Below are positions 8,248 through 17,639 of a stretch of 64,000 nucleotides of DNA, one piece after another (the stretch's first letter is position 1; every line of letters begins with the position of its first letter). A program made the translations under genes and the position numbers. The notes beneath the pieces were generated by a model that was not told where the DNA came from, made no database searches, and was given only the letters and a program-made list of their open reading frames with translations. Origin of the DNA: Marinomonas rhodophyticola (GTDB lineage: Bacteria; Pseudomonadota; Gammaproteobacteria; Pseudomonadales; Marinomonadaceae); NCBI RefSeq assembly GCF_026113935.1, contig NZ_JAPEUL010000009.1:826501-890500 (forward strand), written 5' to 3'.

Positions 8248-10248
8248 ATGGCCCGTTGGGGATTGCGTGGTAAGTCGTTGTTTGCTTTGGCGAGTACGTG
8301 TCTTTTTGCATTATTAATAATTACGGTTATTGGTTGGTCTTTTGTGCAAAAAGGGCAAGAGTTGTCGGCAGCAAATTATGCCAACAGTTTTACGCAATTA
8401 AACTACCAGCGAATATTGACGCCTGTATCAAGAGAAGTGGCATTAGCAGAACGCTTTGCCAATTCAATGGTGGTAAAGGCGTGGTTGAAGCGCCCTGATG
8501 ATCCAGTATTGGCAAATGCTTGGTTGGAAGAGACTCAAGGCTATCTAGATGCGTTTCAAAATCATGCCATGTTTATCGTGAATGATGCGACAGAGCAATA
8601 CTACTTTGCCGATCAAGATAACCGCTTATCTCTTACGCCAACGTATAGACTAAATGCTCAAAAGACGGCAGACACTTGGTATTTTTCTGCGCGCCAAGCC
8701 AAGGCACCTTTTGATATTAATGTGAACTACGATGAAGTATTAAAGGTTATGAAAGTGTGGATCAACGTTCCTGTTCGTGAGCAAGAGCAATTTATTGGCT
8801 TGGCAGGAACAGGATTCTCACTGGACCTTTTTGTCGCACAATTTTTGGAAAACCAAGCACAAGGTGTAACGCCTTTTATCATCAACGCTAATGGTGATAT
8901 CGAAATTCATCCTAATGAAAAGCTCACTTCTTATAACGTGCGCAGAGATCGATCTATGGAAGGCTCTGTTTATGGCCTGTTAGATGATGTGCCATCCCAA
9001 CATAGGGTGAAAGCGGCCTTAGCAAGCGCACGTAATATCGATGGCAATGTGGTGACAGTGAGAGTGCAGCAAGATGGGCATAAGCAACTCATGTCTTTTG
9101 TGTATTTTCCATTACTGGATTGGTTTGTGGTAACCAATGTGGATTTGGAGAATGTGAGCATTTTTGATTCCAGTCTCGTGTTACCTGCGGTGAGCGTGTT
9201 TGTATTGCTGTTAATCTTGTTGTTGATCGTGTTTGGTTTTGCGGTAGAGCGTTTGTTAATTATGCCTATTCGTCAATTACAACAATCAGCAAAAACCATT
9301 GCTAATGGCTCTTATGACGTGTCTTTTCATGTGGGTGGTAATGATGAAATAGGTGATTTGAGTCAAACCTTTAATAAAATGGCTCAACAAGTTAGAAATC
9401 ACACAAAGGAATTAGAAGAACGCGTCCAAGAAAGAACCGCTAAGCTAGAAGAAAGCCACGAAAAAATACTGGAAGCCCAGCGTAAAATCGGTGCATCGAT
9501 TGACTATGCAAGCTTGATTCAGAAATCCATTTTGCCAGACCGTCAGATGCGTCATTTCTTAGGGGATGATCACAGTGTTATTTGGCGGCCTAGAGATGTA
9601 GTAGGCGGTGATTTTTATGTTTTTCACTCTACCGATGATGGGTTTTTATTAGGCATAGTGGACTGTGCGGGTCATGGTGTCCCTGGCGCTTTGATGACCA
9701 TGTTAGTCAGAGCCGCGATAGATTACTCTATTGTCCGAATAGGAATTTCAGACCCCGCCGCTTTACTGAAGCTTATTGATGAAACCTTGCGCTCCATGTT
9801 GAATGAAGAGGTCAGTGCCAACAAAGTGGCGACTAATGCCGATGTTGGTTTGGTCTTTGTTCCTAAAAGCGGTAACCTAATGCGTTTTTCAGGCGCTAAA
9901 ATTGCTTTGTATGGCAGTAACGGTGAGGACTTTGTGAAGTATCATGCTGGCCGCCGTGCTCTTGGAGATCGTCGTCTAGGTGAATACGATAACACTGATT
10001 TGCCAATGTCTGGTTGGACTTACTATATGGCAACAGATGGTTTTTTGGATCAATCAGGCGGAGAGAAAAATTTTGGTTTTGGTAATCAACGCTTTGAAAC
10101 CTTGATTAAAGATAATGCGGCTTTGTCGTTAAAAGAACAAGCTGAGTCTTTTGAGTCTGCTCTAGACCAATACATGGGAGGGCAGCCACAACGAGACGAT
10201 ATCACGTTGTTGTTATTTCGATTTGACGTTAACAATACGCACTTATAA
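8248..10248 (+). CDS. siaA: SiaA: membrane-bound PP2C-type phosphatase of the Sia c-di-GMP switch
   Basis: A 666-residue membrane protein: TM segment at about 13-33, periplasmic sensor region to about 305, second TM at about 306-330, HAMP at about 332-385, a charged coiled coil (ELEERVQERTAKLEES), then a SpoIIE/PP2C phosphatase domain at about 425-660. Metal-binding motifs VVGGDFYVF and VDCAGHGVPGALMTM are intact. In Pseudomonas aeruginosa SiaA dephosphorylates SiaC, which frees it to activate SiaD. Here it is the first of four tightly spaced genes in the same order as siaABCD, with about the same lengths. The ligand sensed by the periplasmic part cannot be told from sequence. Confidence 0.9.
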   Translation: MARWGLRGKSLFALASTCLFALLIITVIGWSFVQKGQELSAANYANSFTQLNYQRILTPVSREVALAERFANSMVVKAWLKRPDDPVLANAWLEETQGYLDAFQNHAMFIVNDATEQYYFADQDNRLSLTPTYRLNAQKTADTWYFSARQAKAPFDINVNYDEVLKVMKVWINVPVREQEQFIGLAGTGFSLDLFVAQFLENQAQGVTPFIINANGDIEIHPNEKLTSYNVRRDRSMEGSVYGLLDDVPSQHRVKAALASARNIDGNVVTVRVQQDGHKQLMSFVYFPLLDWFVVTNVDLENVSIFDSSLVLPAVSVFVLLLILLLIVFGFAVERLLIMPIRQLQQSAKTIANGSYDVSFHVGGNDEIGDLSQTFNKMAQQVRNHTKELEERVQERTAKLEESHEKILEAQRKIGASIDYASLIQKSILPDRQMRHFLGDDHSVIWRPRDVVGGDFYVFHSTDDGFLLGIVDCAGHGVPGALMTMLVRAAIDYSIVRIGISDPAALLKLIDETLRSMLNEEVSANKVATNADVGLVFVPKSGNLMRFSGAKIALYGSNGEDFVKYHAGRRALGDRRLGEYDNTDLPMSGWTYYMATDGFLDQSGGEKNFGFGNQRFETLIKDNAALSLKEQAESFESALDQYMGGQPQRDDITLLLFRFDVNNTHL

Positions 10249-10259
10249 GGGGAGGTGAA

Positions 10260-10796
10260 ATGAGTTCGCCGGATTTATACGGGTTAAGAGAGCGTTTCGA
10301 AAAAGACAATATTTTATTGTGTTTCAATGGACCCATTTCTCGAAGTTTGATAGAAGAAATAGGCAATGCGCTAAAGAATTACTTGAAGTCTGAGCAATTG
10401 TCGCCAGCGTCTGCATTAGATGTGTTTGCAGCGTATATCGAGCTGACGCAGAATATTCGTCATTATGCAGTGTCATCGCAATTACCTGGCGCGGATACCG
10501 CGACGGTGATTGTCAGTCATTATGAGGGATGTTACCGAGTTGCTGCTGGAAACATTGTTCGTGCACAGGATGGTTACGCATTAGTGGAACGAATTGAATC
10601 TCTTGCTAAAATGGATAAGTCAGAGTTGAAAGCGGCTTATAAGACCCAGCTTCGTCAGCCTCGCGATGAAGCGGCTGTGACTGGCGCTGGATTGGGGTTG
10701 ATTGATATGGCGCGAAAATCATCAAAGCCTATGGAAGCATCACTGAAAAATATAGACGATGAAACAGCGTATTTTAGTCTAAGTATACAAATTTGA
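10260..10796 (+). CDS. siaB: SiaB: protein kinase acting on SiaC
   Basis: A 178-residue DUF6272-type protein with a GHKL-like fold as known for SiaB. Features seen are DVFAAYIELTQNIRHYA near residues 58-74 (the N-box equivalent) and GAGLGLIDMARKS near 140-152 (the glycine-rich end). In Pseudomonas SiaB phosphorylates SiaC and so opposes SiaA. It starts 11 bases after siaA behind a strong GGGGAGG ribosome-binding site. The identification depends on operon order as well as on the protein pattern. Confidence 0.85.
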   Translation: MSSPDLYGLRERFEKDNILLCFNGPISRSLIEEIGNALKNYLKSEQLSPASALDVFAAYIELTQNIRHYAVSSQLPGADTATVIVSHYEGCYRVAAGNIVRAQDGYALVERIESLAKMDKSELKAAYKTQLRQPRDEAAVTGAGLGLIDMARKSSKPMEASLKNIDDETAYFSLSIQI

Positions 10797-10806
10797 GACA
10801 ATCACA

Positions 10807-11181
10807 ATGAATGATTTAGTTATAGAAGGAACCGTGTCTTCTCCAAGCATAAAAGGCGATTGGCAAAACGGCATACTTTACATGGAAGGAGACTCTTACC
10901 CAGAGAATTCTTATGAGCTATACAGCTCTATGATGGCTTGGGTGATGAGCTATTTAAAAGAAACCTCTGCACCGTTGACTCTAGAGTTGACCTTACTCTA
11001 TCTCAACACAAGCAGTATTAAAGTGATGATGGATATATTTGATGAAATGGAAGAGGCCTTTCAGGAAGGTCGTCAAGTGGCGGTTAATTGGTATTTTGAT
11101 GCAGAAAACGAACGTGTTGCTGAGTTGGCTGAAGAGTTCAAAGAAGACTGTACTTTTCCTTTTAATATCATAGGCAAATAA
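10807..11181 (+). CDS. siaC: SiaC: phospho-switch partner protein (DUF1987)
   Basis: A 124-residue DUF1987 protein resembling anti-anti-sigma factors. The segment LLYLNTSSIKVMMDIFDEME holds Thr68, the same number as the threonine phosphorylated in Pseudomonas SiaC. Unphosphorylated SiaC binds and activates the diguanylate cyclase SiaD; SiaB adds and SiaA removes the phosphate. It starts 10 bases after siaB, and its stop directly abuts the siaD start codon, suggesting that partner and target are made in step. Confidence 0.88.
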   Translation: MNDLVIEGTVSSPSIKGDWQNGILYMEGDSYPENSYELYSSMMAWVMSYLKETSAPLTLELTLLYLNTSSIKVMMDIFDEMEEAFQEGRQVAVNWYFDAENERVAELAEEFKEDCTFPFNIIGK

Positions 11182-11988
11182 ATGAAAACCGATTTCACTG
11201 AGCTTGAAAAAACCATTCATGGCATCTTATCTGTGCCTGAATATCAGGATCACCCTGCTAGTAAAGCGTTAAAACAGTTATGGGAAATCAATCAAGACCA
11301 ATGGGATCGTATGGAGCGTTTAACTCGGTTGTCTGATTCGTATCAAGATATGATGATTCAACGGGAAAGAAGTCTCAGTGAGCGTTTTGATAAACACTTA
11401 CGTCAATTGGAAAAAATGACCCGAATATCGGATCGTTATCAACGCAGTTTAAGACAGCTTAATATTGAATTAGAAAAAACCTCACTGATTGACCCGCTAA
11501 CTGAATTGCCGAATCGACGAATGATGATGAAGCGTTTATCTCAAGCCTTTGATGACCAGCTGGAAGACGAATCGCAACAAGGTGTGTGCATTGAGAATCT
11601 GACGGTGGCGATGATTGATATTGATTATTTTAAAAAGGTTAACGACGAATTTGGCCATCAAGTAGGGGATGATGTGCTGATCGCTCTAGGTAAGCTAATG
11701 GAAAAATCGGTGGATGGTCATGGTATTATTGGGCGTTGGGGAGGCGAAGAATTTTTAGTGATTTTACCCTGCCATAACATCAAGGACGCCTCTATTCTAA
11801 TGGAGTCTCTGCGTGCCAAAGTGAATGCCTATTCTTTTAAGGCGGACGATAAAACTGTCTTAACCAGTGTCAGTATTGGCATCGCGAGTTATCAAGACAA
11901 AGACACCATGGATGCATTATTATCGAGAGCAGACAACGCGTTATATTTGGCCAAATCACATGGCCGCAACAGTGTGATACTTGGTTAG
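11182..11988 (+). CDS. siaD: SiaD: diguanylate cyclase
   Basis: A 268-residue soluble GGDEF protein: a helical N-terminal region rich in charged residues (about 1-90, coiled-coil-like, the SiaC-binding part in the known system), then a GGDEF domain with LIDPLTELPNRR, MIDIDYFKKVNDEFGH and the active-site motif GGEEF near residues 187-191. It should make c-di-GMP when SiaC is unphosphorylated. The position of the usual inhibitory I-site (RxxD before GGEEF) holds DGHG, so product inhibition through that site seems absent. It is the last gene of siaABCD. Confidence 0.9.
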   Translation: MKTDFTELEKTIHGILSVPEYQDHPASKALKQLWEINQDQWDRMERLTRLSDSYQDMMIQRERSLSERFDKHLRQLEKMTRISDRYQRSLRQLNIELEKTSLIDPLTELPNRRMMMKRLSQAFDDQLEDESQQGVCIENLTVAMIDIDYFKKVNDEFGHQVGDDVLIALGKLMEKSVDGHGIIGRWGGEEFLVILPCHNIKDASILMESLRAKVNAYSFKADDKTVLTSVSIGIASYQDKDTMDALLSRADNALYLAKSHGRNSVILG

Positions 11989-12128
11989 CTCATAATCGTC
12001 CACCTTCATTCATTGCTTGCCTAGGGCAAGTTCTTATTCGTCTTTCTAGACATTGGTCTAAGAAGGGTTTTGTTGTCTATGATAAAAGCGCACACTCTTT
12101 TATATGTCGATAAAACGAGAATAATAAA

Positions 12129-13993
12129 ATGGCTGCTATAGACATCCCTGAAGTACATAAATTTATCGAATCCATACCACCTTTCTCAAGTCTAACCTTG
12201 CTCGAACGTAAGCACTTACTGACGGGGGTGACAATGTTATATGTGCGTCAGGGGCAGACGCTTACCTTAAAAGGTGATGCGGCAACCGTGCATTTGATTC
12301 GTCGTGGCGCGTGTGAAATCCGTACCCCAAAAGGCGGGTTGGTGGATCAAATAGCCGATGGTGAATGCTTTGGTGTGTCCAGTGTGATGGCACAAAACCC
12401 TGATGGTTTACAAGTGGTCGCCATGGAAGATAGCCTCGTTTATCGTTTCGACAAAGCGCACTTTATGGAGACGCTGGAGAAGAGTGACGCCTTTGGGCTT
12501 TTTTTGAGCACACGCGGCATAACCGGCTACGCAAACTTTCCCGCAGTCAACGTAACGAACTGGCGTCGCCCGCATTACAGTTATCTACCCCAGTTACCCA
12601 CATTATGACCCGCCAGCTGATTTTAGCTACGCCAGAAGAGACGGTGCAAACCATTGCCATGCGTATGACCGACGCTCGGGTTAGTTCGATTTTAGTGGTT
12701 GAAGAGGAACGCTTGCTGGGCATAGTGACAGATCGAGATTTGCGTTCACGTATTTTGGCATTAGGCGGCTCTTCAGATACCTTGGTCAGAGATATTATGA
12801 CCCTAAATCCCGTTAGTTTGACGCCAGATGCTTTAGTGATGCAGGCGCAGACTCTGATGAGTGAGAGTAATATACATCACCTGCCCATTGTCGATGAACA
12901 ACAAAGAGCGGTGGGAATGCTCACCGCGGCAGACTTACTGCGGCATCAAGAGGCTCAGTCCATTGCTATTGATTAACCAAATTCATCGTCAACATGCTTT
13001 AGACAGCCTTGCCAATGTTTGCAAACAATGGCCGACCTTGATCATTAACCTGATTGTGACCGATATGAAACCGGCCGACGTAGGGAAGGTCATAGCGACG
13101 GTCAGTGATAACTTGACGCGTCGAGTGATTGAACTGGCGCTGGAAAAATTTGGTCCGGCGCCCATGGCGTTCCAGTTTTTAGTCTTTGGTTCACAAGCAC
13201 GCCGTGACCAGTCATTGGGGAGCGATCAAGATAATGGCTTAATGTTAGAGCGTGAACCAACGGCAGCAGAAAGTCAGTACTTTGCTGATTTAGCGGAGTT
13301 TATCTGCCAAGGGCTTGCCTTGTGTGGCATTCGCTTGTGTCCGGCAATATCATGGCCAGTAACCCTGAGTGGCGCAAGACAGAAGCTGGTTGGCGGCAGG
13401 TGTTTTCGGCTTGGATTAAAAGTGGTGCCCCAAGTGCTTTGCTTCATGCCAGCATCTTTTTTGATATTCGTTGTGTCTATGGAAGTGAAGCGCCTGTTGA
13501 CGCGCTTATCGCATCGATGCAACGGGACATTCAGAAAAATAGTGTTTTCCTGGCGACCCTAACACGCACCGCGTTGGCGACTAAGCCTCCATTAGGTTTT
13601 TTCCGACATTTTTTGCTGGAATCGTCTGGTGAACACAAGCATCAATTGGATCTGAAACACCAAGGTTTAGCACTGATTAATGATTTAGCTCGTTTGTATG
13701 GTTTATCTTGTCAAACATACCGAGCGGCGACATTAGATCGTATCGAACAGGCGATTCGAGAAAAATTGATCAGCACCGATACGGCCCGTAATTTGATCGA
13801 CGCGTGGGATAAACTAAACGGTTTGCGCTTGGAGGTACAAAGCCAACACTGGCAATCGACCGGTAAAGCCAGCGCTTATTTGGATCCGAAAAATCTCAGC
13901 TCCTTGGAGCGTAAGCACCTGAAAACCACATTCGGTATCATCAGTGATGTGCAAGATGTGGCTCAACAACGCTTTCTAAGAGGCTACAGTTAG
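12129..13993 (+). CDS. DUF294-family nucleotidyltransferase with cNMP and CBS domains (three frameshifts)
   Basis: One gene of about 621 residues split into four frames. Domains in order: cNMP-binding fold (about 10-130), CBS pair (about 160-280, IVTDRDLRSRIL, HHLPIVDEQQRAVGML), a putative nucleotidyltransferase with FGSQARRDQSLGSDQDNGL (the GS...D-x-D pattern), and a DUF294 C-terminal helical domain. Frameshifts: a T-run at 12499-12505 (7 T, 8 expected), GAGGCTC at 12950-12956 (GAGCTC expected, giving QELSPLLLINQ), and CCGGC at 13341-13345 (CCGGGC expected). All are single-base, so sequence error is likely. The family resembles GlnD-like transferases; its substrate is not known. It is followed immediately by an exonuclease gene. 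Confidence 0.78.
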
Positions 13994-14656
13994 ATGCTAT
14001 TACGCTGCCTACAAAAAGTAAAAGCGTGGCACATATCGCGTCAAGCGATGCAGCGTGCTTGGACTGAGTGGAATTATTTAGTGTTGGATATTGAAACCTC
14101 TGGCTTGGATCCAAAAAACGATCATATTGTTAGCTTTGGCTGGGTGTGCATCTATAAGGGGGTAATCGAATTAGATACGGCGCGACATATTGTGTTGGAT
14201 AGCGCGCCAATTGGTGACAGCGTTGGCATTCATATGATCACCGATTCGGACGTGCAGCAACAGGGGAAACGCCAAGAAAGTGTGCTGCGTTATCTAAGGC
14301 ATCTACTGCGCGAGCGCGTTTTGGTTATGCACCACGCCCCTATGGAACTGGGCTTTTTAAAGCACGCATGGCAAACCGAAGCCTTACCAGCATTTTCAGT
14401 GAGCTGGCTAGACACTTTAGCCATAGAAAGGGCAAAGGCACACAGATCCCAGCAACCGATACAAGATGGTGGCTTTCGCCTCGGCGCCTGCCGTGAACGT
14501 TACGGCTTGCCTGAATATCAAGGTCATGATGCGCTTACCGATGCCTTAGCCACCGCTGAATTACTACTCGCACAAATCGCCTACCAAGGCAAAGACTGTC
14601 GATTGCACGACCTAAACCAAATGGGCGGCGGGCGTGTGAAGTTTACGACGCGTTAG
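13994..14656 (+). CDS. DEDDh 3'-5' exonuclease (DNA polymerase III epsilon-like)
   Basis: A 220-residue exonuclease of the DnaQ/RNase T superfamily. ExoI motif LDIETSGLDP is at residues 31-40, ExoII lies in the VMHHAPMELGFLKHAW region, and ExoIII is HDALTDALATAELL with the DEDDh histidine and aspartate. It is not DnaQ itself, as it lacks the polymerase-binding tail pattern. The ATG begins directly after the stop of the DUF294 gene (TAGATG), so the two are probably translationally coupled. This neighbour pairing is also usual in pseudomonads as I recall. A role in nucleic-acid turnover or repair is inferred; the natural substrate is unknown. Confidence 0.8.
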   Translation: MLLRCLQKVKAWHISRQAMQRAWTEWNYLVLDIETSGLDPKNDHIVSFGWVCIYKGVIELDTARHIVLDSAPIGDSVGIHMITDSDVQQQGKRQESVLRYLRHLLRERVLVMHHAPMELGFLKHAWQTEALPAFSVSWLDTLAIERAKAHRSQQPIQDGGFRLGACRERYGLPEYQGHDALTDALATAELLLAQIAYQGKDCRLHDLNQMGGGRVKFTTR

Positions 14657-14702
14657 TTGTTTGCAGAATAAAAGTGACTGATATTTTCGATGTCCTGCGT
14701 CA

Positions 14703-15506
14703 CTAACTCCGAGTAGGCATTGGCGACAATCCCCAATTCTCTTCTTTGGGTTCCGTGGCTAAGATTTTTGGGTTTTCTGACCAGTGTATTAGGCTCATTT
14801 CCCCTGCGGCAGATTCTGTTAGCGCTGTGCAATGTTCGACCCAGTCTCCATCGTTGCAATAAAGAATGTCGTCTTTGATACGAAAGGAAGCAAAGTGAAT
14901 ATGACCACATATGTAGCCGTCGACTTTGTGGTTCTTGGCCGATTTTAACGCGGCGGTTTCAAAGCGTTCGATAAACTCTTTTGCTTTGCTAATGTGGCTT
15001 TTTACATAGCCAGCCAAAGACCAATAAGGCAGGCCAAGGAAGCGTCTGACGCCGTTTATCCATTGATTTAGTGACAACATTAGTCCGTGGGCTTTGTCGC
15101 CAATGGCGAGCATCAGTGGGCTAATTTTAACCATTTGATCGAATTCGTCACCATGACTGACATAAAAGGTGCGGCCATTGACAGTTTTGTGGCGAGCGTT
15201 GAGTTTTATCTCAACTCCAGAAAGCGTCTGACCGGCAAATTGACGAAAAAACGCATCATGATTACCTGGAATATAAATGACCTTGGTGCCTGATTTTGCC
15301 ATAGCAAGAATACGTTCGACTACTTGATGATGTGTGTCGATAAAGTAGGCTTTATGACGCATTTCCTGTAGATCGATAATGTCACCGACCAAATACAAGG
15401 TGTCAGTCTTGATGCTTTGCAAAAAATCCAATAAATGTGCGGCTTGGCAGGCTTTGGTACCTAAATGCACATCAGAAATAAACACGGATCGAAATGTGGT
15501 CTGCAT
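14703..15506 (-). CDS. LpxH-like metallophosphoesterase (UDP-2,3-diacylglucosamine pyrophosphatase family)
   Basis: A 267-residue calcineurin-like phosphoesterase of the COG2908 group. All metal-binding motifs are present: SDVHLG (about 10-15), GDIIDL (about 41-46), GNHD (about 80-83), SHGDEFD (about 117-123) and GHIH (about 204-207). Members include LpxH and membrane-associated relatives of unsettled substrate; the central YWSLAGYVKSHISKAKEFIE is typical of the latter. The last about 18 codons may be wrong: one frame over, the sequence stays open to 14653 and ends at the tail of the exonuclease gene, so another small frameshift is possible. It is transcribed towards the exonuclease gene. Confidence 0.75.
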   Translation of the reverse strand: MQTTFRSVFISDVHLGTKACQAAHLLDFLQSIKTDTLYLVGDIIDLQEMRHKAYFIDTHHQVVERILAMAKSGTKVIYIPGNHDAFFRQFAGQTLSGVEIKLNARHKTVNGRTFYVSHGDEFDQMVKISPLMLAIGDKAHGLMLSLNQWINGVRRFLGLPYWSLAGYVKSHISKAKEFIERFETAALKSAKNHKVDGYICGHIHFASFRIKDDILYCNDGDWVEHCTALTESAAGEMSLIHWSENPKILATEPKEENWGLSPMPTRS

Positions 15507-15587
15507 AAACGCCTCCTCTATGGTCTACCCCAAGACTAAAGTGCTTTTGTGACAGAGTTATGAGGTCTTTGTGACAGTTAGGTCACA

Positions 15588-17354
15588 TTATCCTGTTGCG
15601 GTTATTTGTGTGAGATAAGGCTGTAGGTAAATGTGATTGCCACCTTGTTGTTTGGCCGATTTTTTGGCTTGTGCTGCCAGTTCTGCTACCTGATGATGGT
15701 TACTGCATTGTTGTGGGTCTGGGTGCACAACGCCTATGGCTAAGCTTAAAATAGGGTGGAAAAGCACTTCGCCATGACGGTTTTTTGTCCAAACTCCCCC
15801 TTCTTGGAGCGTATCAGCAGAATAAAATTCACGTACTTTTTGATCAAAAGCAAGGAGAATCGCTTCACACTGAGGGCGCCAATCGTGATCACCAAAAATC
15901 ACCACAAAATCGTCACCACCAATATGGCCGATAAAATTGTTGTCTGGGGTAACCCACTCTTTAATCAACGAACCGACCAATTGGATGACCGCGTCGCCTT
16001 TTGAGTAACCAAAGAAGTCATTAAAAGGTTTGAAATCGTTCAGGTCAAAATACGCCACATAAAAGTTTTCATTCGCAGCCAAGCGTCGACTCACTTCTCT
16101 GTGTATGGGAACGTTGCCAGGTAATAACGTGAGCGGATTCGAGTACGTGGCGTTTTGGATTTTTAATTCGGTAATGCGTTTAAGCAAGTCTCTCAGGTGT
16201 CCTGTGCCAATAAACTTACCTTCTTTAACGACGATGATCTCGTTGTTGAGTCGGTCGGCTTCTTGGTCCGTTATTAAGGCTGACACACTCGACAAACTGA
16301 CGTTGCTTTCTACGATAAGCGCATCGTTACTGAGTAAATTGGTGACGGATTTATGTTCATATAGAGCGCGTCCGTAGGGCGTGGAAAACAGTTCATGCAA
16401 TTGATTGCGGTGTACGACACCAAGCGGTTCTTGTTTATCGTTTAAAATAGGGATAGCTACAAGATCTGGTTGTTTTTTAAAGCATTGTGACGCGTCATCT
16501 AAGAGGCAATCTTCGTGCAAGGTTGGTGTTGGTCGACATAAGGTTTGTACCGTCTCAGTATGATCAATGTGGAATTGAGAGCGTCTTTGGGCTTGTTTCA
16601 CTAAATACGGATGTGTTGAAAAAGCGGGGTTTTCTGTAGGTCGGCCGAGAAAATAGCCTTGTCCTAGTGTGACGCCAATTTCAATCAGTTGATCGAGTTC
16701 CTGTTGGTTTTCTATGCCTTCAGCGATGAGGATACAGTTTAGTCGTTGAGCGATCGTCAGTATGGACCGCACAAATTCGCGTTTGATCTCGTCTTTGTCG
16801 ATGCCTTTAATAAAATGTTTATCGACTTTGACGATATCTGGTTGCAATTCAGACCAAAGTTGTAGACCTGAATAGCCAACGCCTAGGTCATCAATTGCAA
16901 CTTGGAAGCCCATTTCACGATAATGGTCAACGCTGCTGCGTGGTAACCCATTATGATCGTATGGGTGTTGTTCGGATAACTCAATAACGATGTCTTTTTG
17001 ATCCAAACCTAAGTCTTTTAAAATGGCTAAGGTCATGCCTGACTGATGATTAGGTGAAGCCAGTAGGGAGGCGCTGACATTCAAAAACAGACGTCCTTTT
17101 AGGGCTAATTTCGCGAATTTTGAGAGCGCTTTTTCACGACAAAGTAACTCTAATTTATGCAGTTTTCCTTGCTGCTGAGCCAAGGTAAATAAGGGGTCTG
17201 GGGAGAACAGTGTAGAATTCATTGGCCCACGAGAAAGGGCTTCATGACCATATATCTCACCATTTGTTAAATCGTAAATAGGCTGGAAGTATGGCGTGAT
17301 TAATCCATTTGAAAGGATTTTCTCAAGTAGAGCATGGTCGTCAATTTGGCTCAT
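15588..17354 (-). CDS. c-di-GMP phosphodiesterase with EAL-CBS-GGDEF architecture
   Basis: A 588-residue cytoplasmic protein with no membrane segment. The order is EAL domain (about 15-250), a CBS-like pair (about 265-395), then a GGDEF domain (about 400-580). Catalytic EAL residues are all visible: EALSRG (about 38), FLNVS, IVIELSE, AIDDLGVGYSG, IVKVDK, AEGIE and LGQGYFLGRP, so phosphodiesterase activity is expected. The GGDEF motif is GGDDF (about 478-482), with LPGNVPIHREV replacing the usual LTGLPNR. No I-site is seen. The C-terminal domain could be a cyclase or a GTP-sensing regulatory domain. The gene stands alone between the LpxH-like gene and an unassigned gap. Confidence 0.86.
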   Translation of the reverse strand: MSQIDDHALLEKILSNGLITPYFQPIYDLTNGEIYGHEALSRGPMNSTLFSPDPLFTLAQQQGKLHKLELLCREKALSKFAKLALKGRLFLNVSASLLASPNHQSGMTLAILKDLGLDQKDIVIELSEQHPYDHNGLPRSSVDHYREMGFQVAIDDLGVGYSGLQLWSELQPDIVKVDKHFIKGIDKDEIKREFVRSILTIAQRLNCILIAEGIENQQELDQLIEIGVTLGQGYFLGRPTENPAFSTHPYLVKQAQRRSQFHIDHTETVQTLCRPTPTLHEDCLLDDASQCFKKQPDLVAIPILNDKQEPLGVVHRNQLHELFSTPYGRALYEHKSVTNLLSNDALIVESNVSLSSVSALITDQEADRLNNEIIVVKEGKFIGTGHLRDLLKRITELKIQNATYSNPLTLLPGNVPIHREVSRRLAANENFYVAYFDLNDFKPFNDFFGYSKGDAVIQLVGSLIKEWVTPDNNFIGHIGGDDFVVIFGDHDWRPQCEAILLAFDQKVREFYSADTLQEGGVWTKNRHGEVLFHPILSLAIGVVHPDPQQCSNHHQVAELAAQAKKSAKQQGGNHIYLQPYLTQITATG

Positions 17355-17639
17355 TTCGTCTCAAAACTATCTTAGTGAAAGAAGTATCTAGAAAAGAATT
17401 TTATGTCATATTTATGACGTTTTGATGACTGAAAAAATAGGCTCTGGAGGGACTTTAAGGAAAAGGTTGTAAAGTGAGAGCCCTGTTACCGGATCGATTT
17501 TTTATTCTTGCCGTTCGATCATCGGAAACATGGGGTACTGTCTGTCACTCGGCTATTTGTTTCGGCAGCGGCTGTTGACTGTTTATTTTAGTGCAATTAA
17601 CAACGGCGATGAAAAAGCAAATAACGTTGACGTAGCGAG
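17355..17639. other. Intergenic gap with no assigned gene
   Basis: About 285 bases between the EAL-CBS-GGDEF gene and a small minus-strand gene. I see no coding frame with a ribosome-binding site and no convincing terminator or operator here. The promoter of the EAL gene should lie at its left end. Confidence 0.4.

Noticed and set aside
12017-12073. Possible terminators after siaD (CTTGCC-TA-GGGCAAG and an imperfect hairpin before GGGTTTTG)
   Set aside because: The stems are short or mismatched, and the T-runs are weak; not enough to call.
12129-13993. Treating the DUF294 gene as a true pseudogene
   Set aside because: Between the three breaks the protein is well conserved, and the same kinds of break occur in normally essential genes of the window.
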